Shown in pieces: positions 8,735-16,391 of a DNA stretch of 64,000 nt. The notes beneath the pieces were generated by a model, which made no database searches, was not told where the DNA came from, and worked only from the letters and a program-made list of their open reading frames with translations. Position 1 is the stretch's first letter, and each line of letters opens with the position of its first letter. This DNA comes from Ardenticatenaceae bacterium. GTDB taxonomy: Bacteria > Chloroflexota > Anaerolineae > Promineifilales > Promineifilaceae. Location of the stretch: positions 248,001-312,000 of the forward strand of contig JACKBS010000008.1 in assembly GCA_020634435.1 (NCBI GenBank), written 5' to 3'. Made by a program: the position numbers and the translations under genes.

Positions 8735-9385
8735 TCAGGTGGTTTTTACGGCCGTAGCAATTTGCTTGAGGATTTCGTTTTCATCCACCACCCCTTCCAT
8801 GTGAACCCGATTGTTGATGACCATGTGCGGCAGGTAGTGAAGTGAATAGCGATCAACGGCCGTTGGGAATTGGTCCGTCATCACAAAAAAAGTGCGGATG
8901 TGTTCATTCACAACGGCCATGTTGAACAGTGGTTGGGCCATGAGCGCCCCAGCCTCGTTGTCTGCGGCGCTGAACAGCTCGATGTTGACCGGCTGGCTGA
9001 GCTGCTTGAGCTTGATGCGGGTCATTGCCTCCAGCGTCATCCCCCGAAACGAGACGGCTTGAACGGCCGTAATAAACGAAGTCATCGCATAGCCATTGGG
9101 TAGACCAATGAGCCGCACGCCAAAATCGTGCCACTCGTCGGCCGAGCCACCCATCACGCCCAGCACAGGGTAGAAGTCGTAGTTGATGCGTCGGGGCAGA
9201 ATCTGGTAAGTGAGTTGGCTAAATCGGTCGGTGAGGCTTTGTAGGAGAACGGCCGTTTCCTTCTCCGCCTCACTTGCTGCTGGGTCACCCCACAGGATGA
9301 TGTGCACTGGTTCCGGCAAGTTTTCCAACAGGGTAGGGAGTTGCGCCCAAGTTTCGGCATCAAACGGGTGAGAAATATCGTCCAT
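8735..9385 (-). CDS. Thioredoxin-fold protein like protein disulfide oxidoreductase, without CXXC
   Basis: 216 residues arranged as two thioredoxin-fold halves. The first half ends with VRLIGLPNGYAMTSFITAVQAVSFRG, which matches the GIRFYGIPAGYEF....VSRG signature of archaeal/bacterial PDO (glutaredoxin-like) proteins. The second half starts PVNIELFSAADNEAGALMAQ, where PDO has a CPYCP active site; no cysteine remains there or elsewhere. Redox catalysis by a disulfide is therefore not expected. The ATG at 9385 has TAGAAT 7 nt upstream and no Shine-Dalgarno, suggesting a leaderless message. Confidence 0.6.
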   Translation of the reverse strand: MDDISHPFDAETWAQLPTLLENLPEPVHIILWGDPAASEAEKETAVLLQSLTDRFSQLTYQILPRRINYDFYPVLGVMGGSADEWHDFGVRLIGLPNGYAMTSFITAVQAVSFRGMTLEAMTRIKLKQLSQPVNIELFSAADNEAGALMAQPLFNMAVVNEHIRTFFVMTDQFPTAVDRYSLHYLPHMVINNRVHMEGVVDENEILKQIATAVKTT

Positions 9386-9392
9386 GCCGCGT

Positions 9393-9398
9393 ATTCTA
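9393..9398 (-). promoter_or_regulatory. -10 box of a probable leaderless transcript (PDO-like gene)
   Basis: Minus-strand TAGAAT lies 7 nt before the ATG at 9385; no Shine-Dalgarno is visible. An ACGGCCGT palindrome (9406-9413) falls in the spacer toward a would-be -35. Confidence 0.45.
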
Positions 9399-9498
9399 CT
9401 GGGAAACGGCCGTTTTACACAGGGGATCTGTTAGAATACTTTCCTTGCCAGTAAGTAAAAAGCAGGAGTCCGGGTGTTTTCCTTAAAAGAGGGAAAGC

Positions 9499-10068
9499 AT
9501 GGAAATGATTAGAAAGAAAATCTCTTTGAAGACTGCACTTTTGTTTGTAATGGTATGGCTTTTGTTGGCTTCGATTTCTTTGGGTTATTGGCCTGTTAAT
9601 CGTAGCGAGGGTGAAATCGCAACAATCACCCACGAACTGTATGGATTTTCGATCGACTATCCGACTAAATGGAAAATCGATACTTATGGTGAGAATGGCT
9701 ATAGAGGAAATGACGATCTGAAATTGCAGATTTACAGAACTACCTTGAACAATTTCGCCATCTTTATTTATCAGACCTGCGCCACCGAGGCGACATTACA
9801 AGATGTTCATTCGTGGCGAATGAAGCCGATAACTAGACTCAATCGAGAGGAATTTACATATAGTCGAATCTCTTATGATGAAGATGAATTAAATGGCTAC
9901 CCAATCATTAGGCATATCTACATCATCAATGACACCAAATTTGAAGAAGTTTATATCGCCCGCTCTGACGATATGTTAAGTATTCGGTTGCAAGCCCCAA
10001 TTGAAGATTTTGATAGTTATCTAGAAGAATTTGATGCCCTTGTTGCCAGCTTTCGCTCACTCGAATAA
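9499..10068 (+). CDS. Hypothetical secreted or membrane-anchored protein
   Basis: 189 residues. A signal peptide or anchor (residues about 10-30) is followed by YGFSIDYPTKWKI, the pattern seen at the start of PsbP/DUF1795-like lipoproteins, and a C-terminal LEEFDALVASFRSLE that is also typical of that fold. Beyond this I do not recognise it. Codon use is clearly more AT-rich than its neighbours and the frame contains no ACGGCCGT motif, which suggests later acquisition. A start at 9505 is also possible. Confidence 0.6.
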   Translation: MEMIRKKISLKTALLFVMVWLLLASISLGYWPVNRSEGEIATITHELYGFSIDYPTKWKIDTYGENGYRGNDDLKLQIYRTTLNNFAIFIYQTCATEATLQDVHSWRMKPITRLNREEFTYSRISYDEDELNGYPIIRHIYIINDTKFEEVYIARSDDMLSIRLQAPIEDFDSYLEEFDALVASFRSLE

Positions 10069-10164
10069 TGTTTCTATACGGTGAGTATTCGGATGGCTAC
10101 CCGGTTAATTGTTTAAGGTGCAAGGAGAAACGGCCGTATTAGCCAAAATGAATATTCCTGTTTG

Positions 10165-10173
10165 TGATATAAT
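10165..10173 (+). promoter_or_regulatory. Extended -10 promoter (TGATATAAT) of a leaderless pair
   Basis: TGnTATAAT ends 6 nt before the ATG at 10180, with no -35 and no Shine-Dalgarno. Transcription should begin at the start codon of the small upstream protein. Confidence 0.6.
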
Positions 10174-10179
10174 TTGCCT

Positions 10180-10386
10180 ATGCAAGAGATAAAAATGGAA
10201 CGTAGAGGACAGCTTAAGGAATTAGATCGTTCTTTTGATCTGGCCTATTGGCAAAAACAAACTCCTCAAGCTCGGTTTGATGCTACCTGGGAACTTATTG
10301 TGCATGCTTATAAAGTGAAGGGTTTAGATGTTCATCAACTCCGACTTCAGCGATCTGTTGAGTCTTTTCAAAGCCAAGCAGGTTAA
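10180..10386 (+). CDS. Small partner protein of the nucleotidyltransferase (antitoxin-like)
   Basis: 68 residues, charged and helical, with the segment FDLAYWQKQTPQARFDATWELI. Short proteins with a similar D-x-x-YW-x-x-x-x-P-x-x-R motif are commonly encoded just before MNT/AbiEii-like nucleotidyltransferases. Its last 59 bp overlap the next gene in another frame, so the two are translationally coupled. A role as antitoxin or chaperone of the partner is inference from layout. AT-rich like the preceding gene. Confidence 0.55.
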   Translation: MQEIKMERRGQLKELDRSFDLAYWQKQTPQARFDATWELIVHAYKVKGLDVHQLRLQRSVESFQSQAG

Positions 10387-10780
10387 ATACATGGTGATTG
10401 GGGGCTATGCGGTAATTCAATACACAGAGCCCCGATTTACTAAAGATTTAGACCTCTGGATTAGTACCCACCCAGAGAACGCTGAGGCTGTTTTTGATGC
10501 CTTAAAAGAGTTTGGCGCCCCACTTGAAGGCATGACCCCCAACGACTTTTCAGAGGAAGGTTATTTTTACCAGATGGGTATGCCACCCGTTCGAGTAGAT
10601 ATTTTAATGGGCATCCCTGGCGTGCGGTTCGATGAGGCATGGGAACGACGAAAAGAAATTCAATTTGACGATGTAACCGTGGCAATGATTTCCAAGCAGG
10701 ACCTCATTGCAGCCAAACGTGCTGCGGGACGTCCGCAAGATTTGATAGACGCCGATTCTTTAGAACAAGCCCCAGACTAA
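10328..10780 (+). CDS. Nucleotidyltransferase-fold protein (DUF6036/AbiEii-like)
   Basis: 150 residues. VKYMVIGGYAVIQYTEPRFTKDLDLWI contains the GG..A and D-x-D (KDLDLW) pattern of minimal nucleotidyltransferases, and VRVDILMGIPG supplies the third acidic residue. In related toxin-antitoxin modules such enzymes modify nucleic acids or proteins with NMPs; here the target is unknown. The start at 10328 is kept despite a 59-bp overlap with the upstream gene because the N-terminal residues (DFSDLLSLFKAKQVKYMVIGG) are family-typical. It lies in an AT-rich patch without ACGGCCGT sites. Confidence 0.75.
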   Translation: MFINSDFSDLLSLFKAKQVKYMVIGGYAVIQYTEPRFTKDLDLWISTHPENAEAVFDALKEFGAPLEGMTPNDFSEEGYFYQMGMPPVRVDILMGIPGVRFDEAWERRKEIQFDDVTVAMISKQDLIAAKRAAGRPQDLIDADSLEQAPD

Positions 10781-10803
10781 GATCAAATGTAAAATATGAA
10801 AGT

Positions 10804-11343
10804 TTAGTTGCCTTGCAGCTCAGCACGGTGCAGCGGCACATGCCGCCCGCCAGGGTCGTGCAGGAGGGTTAGGTTGGTTACCTGAATATCCCAGGCGAGC
10901 GCTTGACGATTAAGCCAGGTGACAATTGGGCCAAGCTGTGCCGGGGTGATGTCGTTGTGGCCGAGGGTGATGTGGGGGAACCAGTTGTTAGGGGCGTAGT
11001 AGTCGAGCGAGTCTTGGGAGACGGCTTCTAGTTTTGGCCACAGAGCGGTATGCAGCGCCTGTAAGGCGGGCGTGCGGGCAACGGGAATATATAGCACAGG
11101 CAACTCGCCTGGAAAGATGCCAATGCCGGTGGCTTGGACGGTGAAGGGTGGGGTGGTAACGGCCGTTTCCACCAAAACCACTTTTAACTGTTCAATATCG
11201 TATGTGGGGGCAACATGGTAACTAAAATGAGGCACCGAGCTTGCCTCGGGCCGACCCACCCCAAATCGCTGCTTCAGCTTCCGCCAAATCGACTCTACCC
11301 GTTCGTGATGCGGTTCGGCTAAAACCGTCACTATGCCATGCAT
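10804..11343 (-). CDS. 2'-5' RNA ligase / 2H phosphoesterase family protein
   Basis: 179 residues with two H-x-[S/T]-x motifs, HFSY (residues about 43-46) and HITL (about 125-128), the catalytic histidines of 2H phosphoesterases. Family members act on 2'-5' linkages, cyclic phosphates or nucleotides; the substrate is unknown. It begins 8 nt after the stop of the SHOCT-like gene at 11352, so it is the last gene of the long minus-strand cluster that starts near 20 kb. Confidence 0.75.
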   Translation of the reverse strand: MHGIVTVLAEPHHERVESIWRKLKQRFGVGRPEASSVPHFSYHVAPTYDIEQLKVVLVETAVTTPPFTVQATGIGIFPGELPVLYIPVARTPALQALHTALWPKLEAVSQDSLDYYAPNNWFPHITLGHNDITPAQLGPIVTWLNRQALAWDIQVTNLTLLHDPGGRHVPLHRAELQGN

Positions 11344-11351
11344 TTGGGACG

Positions 11352-11735
11352 CTACTCCACAAAAATCTCGACGCGCTCGCCCGTTTCATCATCTGTGACG
11401 TCGATGACTTTGCCCTGCTGCCCACTGCGAATGGCGGCCAGCATCTCTTGCAGCTTGCCGTCTTCCATGTCCGGCACAAAGCGGGCGCCCATTTTGAGGC
11501 CCACATTGACCAGGCCAAAGGGAATGTTGACGTTGACTTTGTTACGGCCGCTAAACGTGTCGGTGACACGTACGCGGAACCAGCGCGGGTTGCTCGCGCC
11601 GCCTTTCAGCGGTGGGGTGGGGATGGTGCTTTTGTCTTTCCCCAAGGCGCGCAGCAGTTCCGCCCCATCGGCGGCGCTGATTTTGCCTTCTTCGATCATT
11701 TTTAAGATTTGCATACGTTCTTCTGCGGATGCCAT
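11352..11735 (-). CDS. SHOCT-like small protein with conserved beta core (paralogue 1)
   Basis: 127 residues. An N-terminal helical hairpin (MQILKMIEEGKISAADGAELL) resembles SHOCT/YvlB-N type modules. After a linker the core reads WFRVRVTDTFSGRNKVNVNIP then VGLKMGARF and ends in an acidic strand GERVEIFVE. The same two-part layout is found at 17651-18076, the hairpin alone at the C-terminus of the 16392-17639 protein, and the core alone at 13869-14288. No enzyme motif or membrane segment is seen. The start at 11735 is preferred over one four codons upstream. Confidence 0.7.
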   Translation of the reverse strand: MASAEERMQILKMIEEGKISAADGAELLRALGKDKSTIPTPPLKGGASNPRWFRVRVTDTFSGRNKVNVNIPFGLVNVGLKMGARFVPDMEDGKLQEMLAAIRSGQQGKVIDVTDDETGERVEIFVE

Positions 11736-11808
11736 GATTGTCCTCATTGATGTAGTTTGCTGGTTTTAGTGGTTAGTTTATTAGCAACTAGCTACCAGCC
11801 ACTATCCC

Positions 11809-12795
11809 CTAATCCAAATCCAACCGCATGTGCGTCAGAGTGCGGCGCGGCTGGAAGTTTGCTTCTTGCAGCAGTGCATTCATCAATTCGTCATCGTCTG
11901 GATGGTCGAGCTGCACGTTGCGGCGGGACTGCTGCTGCAAACGGCGGATCAACTTGGCCAGAAGCGGCCGTTCCAAACGCCCGGTCCACGTGGGATGTAC
12001 CCGAACGGCCGCTTGATGCGAGCTGCCCCATTCGGAATTCAGCGACGCCAGACCAATGAGTTGGCTCTTGTTGCTGGTGACAACCCACGTTTCCGACTGA
12101 CGGCCGTTTATAAAGTTCACCATTTTTGACCAAAGCCCACTTTTAAACATGTCTGGCTTTGGCAGCTCAGGCCAGTTCAGGTCTGGATGCAAGGCGTCCC
12201 GTTCCAGGGCAAATGCGCTGCGCCACTCGCTCCGCTTCAGCTCACGAATGTGCGGGCTGGGGCTTTCTAGATTCAGCTCCAACCGCCGCAGCCGTGTCAC
12301 AGAAGCGGTCCAATGCGTCATGCTGCCGATGGTGGTGTAATCGAGCGAATTGTAAAGTGCTACGGCGGCTGAATTTTGTTTCACCACCTGCAAGAGAATC
12401 TGATTCCCTTGCCGCTGCCGCACCAGGTTTTCCACCTGTTTCATCAGCAGGCGAGCAATGCTGCGCCGCCGATAATCTGGGTGGACGGCCACATTAACGA
12501 CCAGGAACCGCCCTGGTGTATCGCTGGTAAGAACGGTGACATTGCCGACGATACGGCCGTCTTCTTCCCACACGAACCCCAATGACAATTTGGCCGCTGC
12601 CGGACTCAACCGCCACAAAATGGCCGGTGACTGCAACGCGTTGCTGGTCCCGGCAAACATCTGCTGCCCCTCTGCGTCCAGAGAAGCGCCAAACACCAGT
12701 TCCAAGAGCTTCAAGATGCCCGGAATGTCGGTGTTGATGTTAATGGGTCGTGGCCCATTTTTCGATTGGTCCGTCGAGGGTGCGGTAACAATCAT
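11809..12795 (-). CDS. Two-domain GNAT-like acetyltransferase
   Basis: 328 residues. The N-terminal domain (about 15-165) has a GNAT layout: VVNVAVHPDYRRRSIARLLM is the strand plus acetyl-CoA loop, although the usual Gly is replaced (RRRSIA), and NSAAVALYNSLDYTTIG is the terminal motif. The second half (about 170-328) looks like a degenerate second GNAT domain. The substrate is not known. The chosen ATG at 12795 starts MIVTAPSTDQSKNG; an open upstream extension to 12960 overlaps the permease gene and is not protein-like. It is part of the minus-strand cluster. Confidence 0.7.
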   Translation of the reverse strand: MIVTAPSTDQSKNGPRPININTDIPGILKLLELVFGASLDAEGQQMFAGTSNALQSPAILWRLSPAAAKLSLGFVWEEDGRIVGNVTVLTSDTPGRFLVVNVAVHPDYRRRSIARLLMKQVENLVRQRQGNQILLQVVKQNSAAVALYNSLDYTTIGSMTHWTASVTRLRRLELNLESPSPHIRELKRSEWRSAFALERDALHPDLNWPELPKPDMFKSGLWSKMVNFINGRQSETWVVTSNKSQLIGLASLNSEWGSSHQAAVRVHPTWTGRLERPLLAKLIRRLQQQSRRNVQLDHPDDDELMNALLQEANFQPRRTLTHMRLDLD

Positions 12796-12877
12796 AAAGT
12801 TTGCGAGTGTGCAAGTTGGCCGAGTTTGCCAGTAAAAAGACGGCCGTTTGCCAACCTGCCACCTGCTACTCACAAAC

Positions 12878-13747
12878 TCAATATTCCGACAAACTCCCTC
12901 TGCGCCGGGCTTGATTTTCTGCCTGGCGGTACAGCCAGAAGCCCAGCAGAGGCATGGCAACGCCGAAAAGCGTCACGATGCCCAATTCTACACCAATCGG
13001 GGCCAGTTCGGGGAATCCATTTGGATATCCCATCAAAGTGGAGCGAAATGCGTCCACGCCATAAGACAACGGAATTGCTTTGGCCACCCACAGCAGGGGA
13101 GTGGGCAGGGCAGCAAACGGAAAAAACGGCGCACAAAAGATCATAAAGCCAAACTGGATGAGATTTACGGCCGTATTGGCCGCTTCTTTTATGCGCAAGG
13201 TGAGGGCCGCAAAGGCAAACCCCGTGCCAAACGTGCCGGATAAAGTCATCAGCAAAATGTAGACCGCCAGCGGACCGTTATGAAAAGGCAGCTTGCCCAA
13301 CAGCGAACTCATAAGAACGGCCGCACAAACCGAAAGCAGTCCTGTCCAAAACAGCGTCAGCGCCACGCGTGACGCCAGTGCTGCAAACTTGGATGCCGGG
13401 CTCAGGTAAAGCTGCTCCAGCGTGCCCTGCTTTTGCTCACGTCGCACGTTAAAGCCAATGCTCCACAGCGTGTCTGACAGGTAAAGAAACAGCACAAAGC
13501 CGTACACCACCAGTCCAGTAATATCGCTGCTGGCCTCAGCTTGCACGCCATCGGGGGCAAACATTAACCCGGCCAGCGTCAGCACCAGCACAATGAGGAA
13601 GATTTGGGCAAAGCTGGCCACAAACTCCACCGGATAGCGCAGCTGGATGATAAATTCTTTCTTCACCATCGCGGCAAACGCGCTCAGCGTGGCCATCGGC
13701 TCAGACATCCGGTGATAGGGTTCTTTTTTGGAGGAAACGGCCGTCAT
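12878..13747 (-). CDS. ABC-2 type permease
   Basis: 289 residues with six transmembrane segments and the ABC-2 signature: an amphipathic VKKEFIIQLRYPVEF interface helix, then EQKQGTLEQLYLSPAS. It should pair with the ATPase at 15299-16300 and with the second permease at 14363-15223 as a heterodimeric exporter of a lipid, polymer or peptide; the substrate is unknown. GAGGAT precedes the ATG. A CGCAGAG-family inverted repeat separates it from the next gene upstream. Confidence 0.82.
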   Translation of the reverse strand: MTAVSSKKEPYHRMSEPMATLSAFAAMVKKEFIIQLRYPVEFVASFAQIFLIVLVLTLAGLMFAPDGVQAEASSDITGLVVYGFVLFLYLSDTLWSIGFNVRREQKQGTLEQLYLSPASKFAALASRVALTLFWTGLLSVCAAVLMSSLLGKLPFHNGPLAVYILLMTLSGTFGTGFAFAALTLRIKEAANTAVNLIQFGFMIFCAPFFPFAALPTPLLWVAKAIPLSYGVDAFRSTLMGYPNGFPELAPIGVELGIVTLFGVAMPLLGFWLYRQAENQARRRGSLSEY

Positions 13748-13763
13748 TTCAAATCCTCAATTT

Positions 13764-13865
13764 AGGACGCAGAGATCGCAGAGAAAACCTGAGATTGGAG
13801 AGAAAGGAGAGAATTTCCTCTCCAATCTCTGCGGTCTCACTCATTCTCACTGGTCTCTGCGTCCT
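13764..13865. repeat. GGACGCAGAGA inverted repeat (CAGAG family, copy 3)
   Basis: Perfect 12-bp outer arms (AGGACGCAGAGA at 13764-13775, its complement at 13854-13865) enclose an inner GAGATTGGAGAG / CTCTCCAATCTC pair. It fills the gap between the permease and the small beta-core protein. Confidence 0.7.
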
Positions 13866-13868
13866 CTC

Positions 13869-14288
13869 TTAATCTAGTCCAATAATCACCAGCTCATCAT
13901 CTTCTTCAACACGAATGAACTCTATCGCCATGAGCGAATCCATGTAATTTTCCAGCGTTTTGGCCGGATCGTCGCTTTCAGCCATCATATTGCGCAGGCG
14001 CAGCGCCTGGTTAACCGGCGGCTGGGTGGGCAGCAGCAGCCCCACCAGCGGAATCGGGATTGGGATGCGCAGGTTTACTCGCTCACCGTTGCCGGGATGG
14101 TGTACAAAGATGCGCAGCCAGGAAAACAGTGCCCGACGGCCGATTTTCACCGGAGCTGCCTTAGCCATCGAACGCACTGTGTCTACCTGCACCATTAACT
14201 CGCTGCTGCTGGCTTTGGGCTGCGACCCCCCTTTTTCTTGCGGCAACACCAGCACCTGCTTTTCCACTGCTTTCAACGATTCGCTCAT
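13869..14288 (-). CDS. Small beta-core protein (paralogue 3, hairpin module missing)
   Basis: 139 residues. The central segment WLRIFVHHPGNGERVNLRIP followed by a short hydrophobic run (IPIPLVGLLLP) lines up with the cores of the proteins at 11352-11735 and 17651-18076, and an acidic strand closes the protein (DDELVIIGLD). It lacks the N-terminal SHOCT-like hairpin. The gene lies between the two ABC-2 permease genes, so it may be an accessory of the transporter. The start at 14288 follows an AGGTGAT; the frame extends ten codons further upstream into the CCTGACAGG repeat. Confidence 0.6.
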   Translation of the reverse strand: MSESLKAVEKQVLVLPQEKGGSQPKASSSELMVQVDTVRSMAKAAPVKIGRRALFSWLRIFVHHPGNGERVNLRIPIPIPLVGLLLPTQPPVNQALRLRNMMAESDDPAKTLENYMDSLMAIEFIRVEEDDELVIIGLD

Positions 14289-14301
14289 AATCACCTCTTC
14301 A

Positions 14302-14361
14302 AACCTGACAGGTCTCACAATTGTTAATCTATCCCGACAGAAAGACCTGTCAGGTTTTTTT
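14302..14361. repeat. AACCTGACAGGTCT inverted repeat, copy 1
   Basis: AAACCTGACAGGTCT and its complement AGACCTGTCAGGTTT flank about 30 bp, followed on the plus strand by a T run. A second copy is at 16317-16380. It looks like a dispersed element rather than a terminator because the T run is on the strand opposite to the genes. Confidence 0.65.
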
Positions 14362-14362
14362 G

Positions 14363-15223
14363 CTAAAACTGCCCAATTCCCTGATTCTTGCGCAAATTAC
14401 CTTCGGTTCGGTTAAACACCCAGATGCCAAACAGCGGCGCAAAGAGCAAAAAGGCCCACAGCACGGCAAAATCCAGGTACCACGTCTCTAAAAAGAAGCC
14501 CACGCCCAACAGTGCCGAGCGCACCCCGTTGACCATCCAGGTGGGCGGAAACAGCTGGGCGATGAAGCGCAAAAAGGGCGGCAGCACCGTCACCGGGAAG
14601 AAGATGCCCATCAAGAAGCTCACCAACCACTGCATCAGGTTCAGCACCGACTGGGACTCTTTGATTTTGAGCACCACCGCGCCAAATACGAAGGCAAAGC
14701 CATACAGCGGCACCAGCCCGATGAACAGGAATAGCAGCGCCAGTAAAATGTCGCCCTGGAACGGATTGACGCGAAAGATCAAACAGCCAATCATGAAGGC
14801 AATAACGGCCGTTCCCGTACTCCGTATCGCGCTGTACAAACAAACCCCGGCCACCAGTACTGGACTGGAAGTAGGTGTGATGTACACCGCTTCCAGCGTG
14901 CCGGTTTCCTGCTCAAAGCGCACCCAGTAGGCAATGTGCCAAAAGGCGCTAGAGACAATCGAAAAGATGTTGGCACCAATGAGCAGGTAAGCGACGTAGT
15001 TGGCGGTGCCAGTGTTGGCCGCAAAGTTGGCCGCTGCCTGGTCGCCTGCCGTAGCCCGGCCCAGCAGCATCGGCATGGCGGCAAACACAATTGGGATAAT
15101 GAATTCCATCACCAACTGCCCCGGATAGCGGGAGATATTCAGCAGCCGTAGCCGCGTCTCGGCCAGCATTGCCGAGAGTTTGTCGCGGAAGGTGGGGGGC
15201 GTATAGGTGGTAAGTGTTGTCAT
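14363..15223 (-). CDS. ABC-2 type permease
   Basis: 286 residues with six transmembrane segments. The interface helix (LLNISRYPGQLVMEFIIP) and the FEQETGTLEAVYITPTSSP motif identify an ABC-2 permease. It is 75 bp downstream of its ATPase (15299-16300); the spacer is a CGGTAATCGG-family repeat and provides no Shine-Dalgarno. The second permease at 12878-13747 is a diverged paralogue, so the transporter is probably heterodimeric. Confidence 0.82.
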   Translation of the reverse strand: MTTLTTYTPPTFRDKLSAMLAETRLRLLNISRYPGQLVMEFIIPIVFAAMPMLLGRATAGDQAAANFAANTGTANYVAYLLIGANIFSIVSSAFWHIAYWVRFEQETGTLEAVYITPTSSPVLVAGVCLYSAIRSTGTAVIAFMIGCLIFRVNPFQGDILLALLFLFIGLVPLYGFAFVFGAVVLKIKESQSVLNLMQWLVSFLMGIFFPVTVLPPFLRFIAQLFPPTWMVNGVRSALLGVGFFLETWYLDFAVLWAFLLFAPLFGIWVFNRTEGNLRKNQGIGQF

Positions 15224-15225
15224 TT

Positions 15226-15304
15226 TCGGTAATCCGTAATCGGTAACCGGTAATCCGTAATCGGTTCTTTCTCCCGATTACCGACCACCGTTCACTGATT
15301 ACTG
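15226..15304. repeat. CGGTAATCGG-type repeat between ABC genes
   Basis: Tandem CGGTAATCCGTAAT units followed by their complements (CCCGATTACCGACC). The stop codon of the ATPase gene lies at its right edge. Confidence 0.65.
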
Positions 15305-16300
15305 AGCTGTGTCCTCGGCTAACGTACGGCCCGTGTGAGCAATAAAAACATCTTCTAGGGTCACTTCTTCGGGCGTGATTTTTTGCAAGATGGCCCCATG
15401 CCCGCTAAGTGTTTGGATGAGCTGGGGCAGAACGGCCGTTTGGTTTGGCGTCACCACGGTCAGTTGGTTGTGGCCGTTGACGGAACTGATGGCGGAGCGC
15501 GTGATACCGCTGAGATTGGCAACGGCCGTACTTGCCTGTGTTGGAATCACTCCTTCCAGCCGGATGACTGTCTCGCGCCCAATCGACACTTTGAGATCGG
15601 CCACGCTGCCCAGAGCGATCACCTCGCCTCGGTCAATGATGGCCACTCGATTGCACAGCGTTTCCGCCTCGGCCATGATGTGCGTGGTGTAGATCACCGT
15701 TTTGCCCTGCTCATTCAGTTCGCGCACAATCGCCCGCAGCTCACGCGCTGAGGGCAGGTCCAGCGTATTGGTCGGTTCGTCCAAAATGAGCAGCGGGGCA
15801 TCGTTGACCAGCGCTTTGGCAAAAGCCAGCTTCATCTTTTGCCCGGAGGAGTACGTTTCCACGGGCCGATCAGCAATATCACCCAGATTCAGGCGCTCGA
15901 TCACTTTTTCGGCGCGACGTGTCCGTTCGTTGGGGGGTAAATGGTACAGCGCCCCAAAAAAGATCAGGTTTTCTCGCCCGGTAAGCTTCCAATACAGGCC
16001 GCGTTCGCCCATGAGCATGCAGCCCACGGTGGCCCGAATGGCGTCATCCTGTTTGGTCAGCTCAAACCCGTTGATCCAGGCACGGCCGTTTGTCGGCAGC
16101 AGGAGGGTGGTGAGGCACTTGATCAGGGTGGTTTTGCCCGCGCCGTTGGGGCCGAGCAAGCCAAAAATTTCGCCTCGCTGAATTTCCAACGAGACGCCCT
16201 TCAATGCCTCCACCTCGCGCAGTGTCGATTTGAACAGACCCTGGCGCTTCTTGGTGATATATGTTTTTTGCAGGTTTTCAATCCGGACGGGTACAGTCAT
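15299..16300 (-). CDS. ABC transporter ATP-binding protein
   Basis: 333 residues. Walker A GPNGAGKTT, signature YSSGQKMKLAFAKAL and Walker B LLILDEPTNTLD are intact, with a C-terminal regulatory extension of about 100 residues typical of ABC-2 ATPases (LolD/YadG-DRA type). It energises the two permeases encoded downstream. All lie in the minus-strand cluster with the DUF2089 regulator and SHOCT-like proteins, so the exporter is likely controlled by them. Three ACGGCCGT sites fall inside the gene. Confidence 0.87.
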   Translation of the reverse strand: MTVPVRIENLQKTYITKKRQGLFKSTLREVEALKGVSLEIQRGEIFGLLGPNGAGKTTLIKCLTTLLLPTNGRAWINGFELTKQDDAIRATVGCMLMGERGLYWKLTGRENLIFFGALYHLPPNERTRRAEKVIERLNLGDIADRPVETYSSGQKMKLAFAKALVNDAPLLILDEPTNTLDLPSARELRAIVRELNEQGKTVIYTTHIMAEAETLCNRVAIIDRGEVIALGSVADLKVSIGRETVIRLEGVIPTQASTAVANLSGITRSAISSVNGHNQLTVVTPNQTAVLPQLIQTLSGHGAILQKITPEEVTLEDVFIAHTGRTLAEDTAQ

Positions 16301-16316
16301 AGGATTGCCTTTTTAC

Positions 16317-16380
16317 TAGACCTGACAGGTTTCTACAGGCGCTTTTGCTGTCAAACACGCCTCAAAAACCTGTCAGGTCT
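16317..16380. repeat. AGACCTGACAGGTTT inverted repeat, copy 2
   Basis: Arms at 16317-16331 and 16366-16380 are perfect complements and match the element at 14302-14361. It sits between the DUF4097-SHOCT gene and the ABC ATPase gene. Confidence 0.65.
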
Positions 16381-16391
16381 ATGTCTAACTG

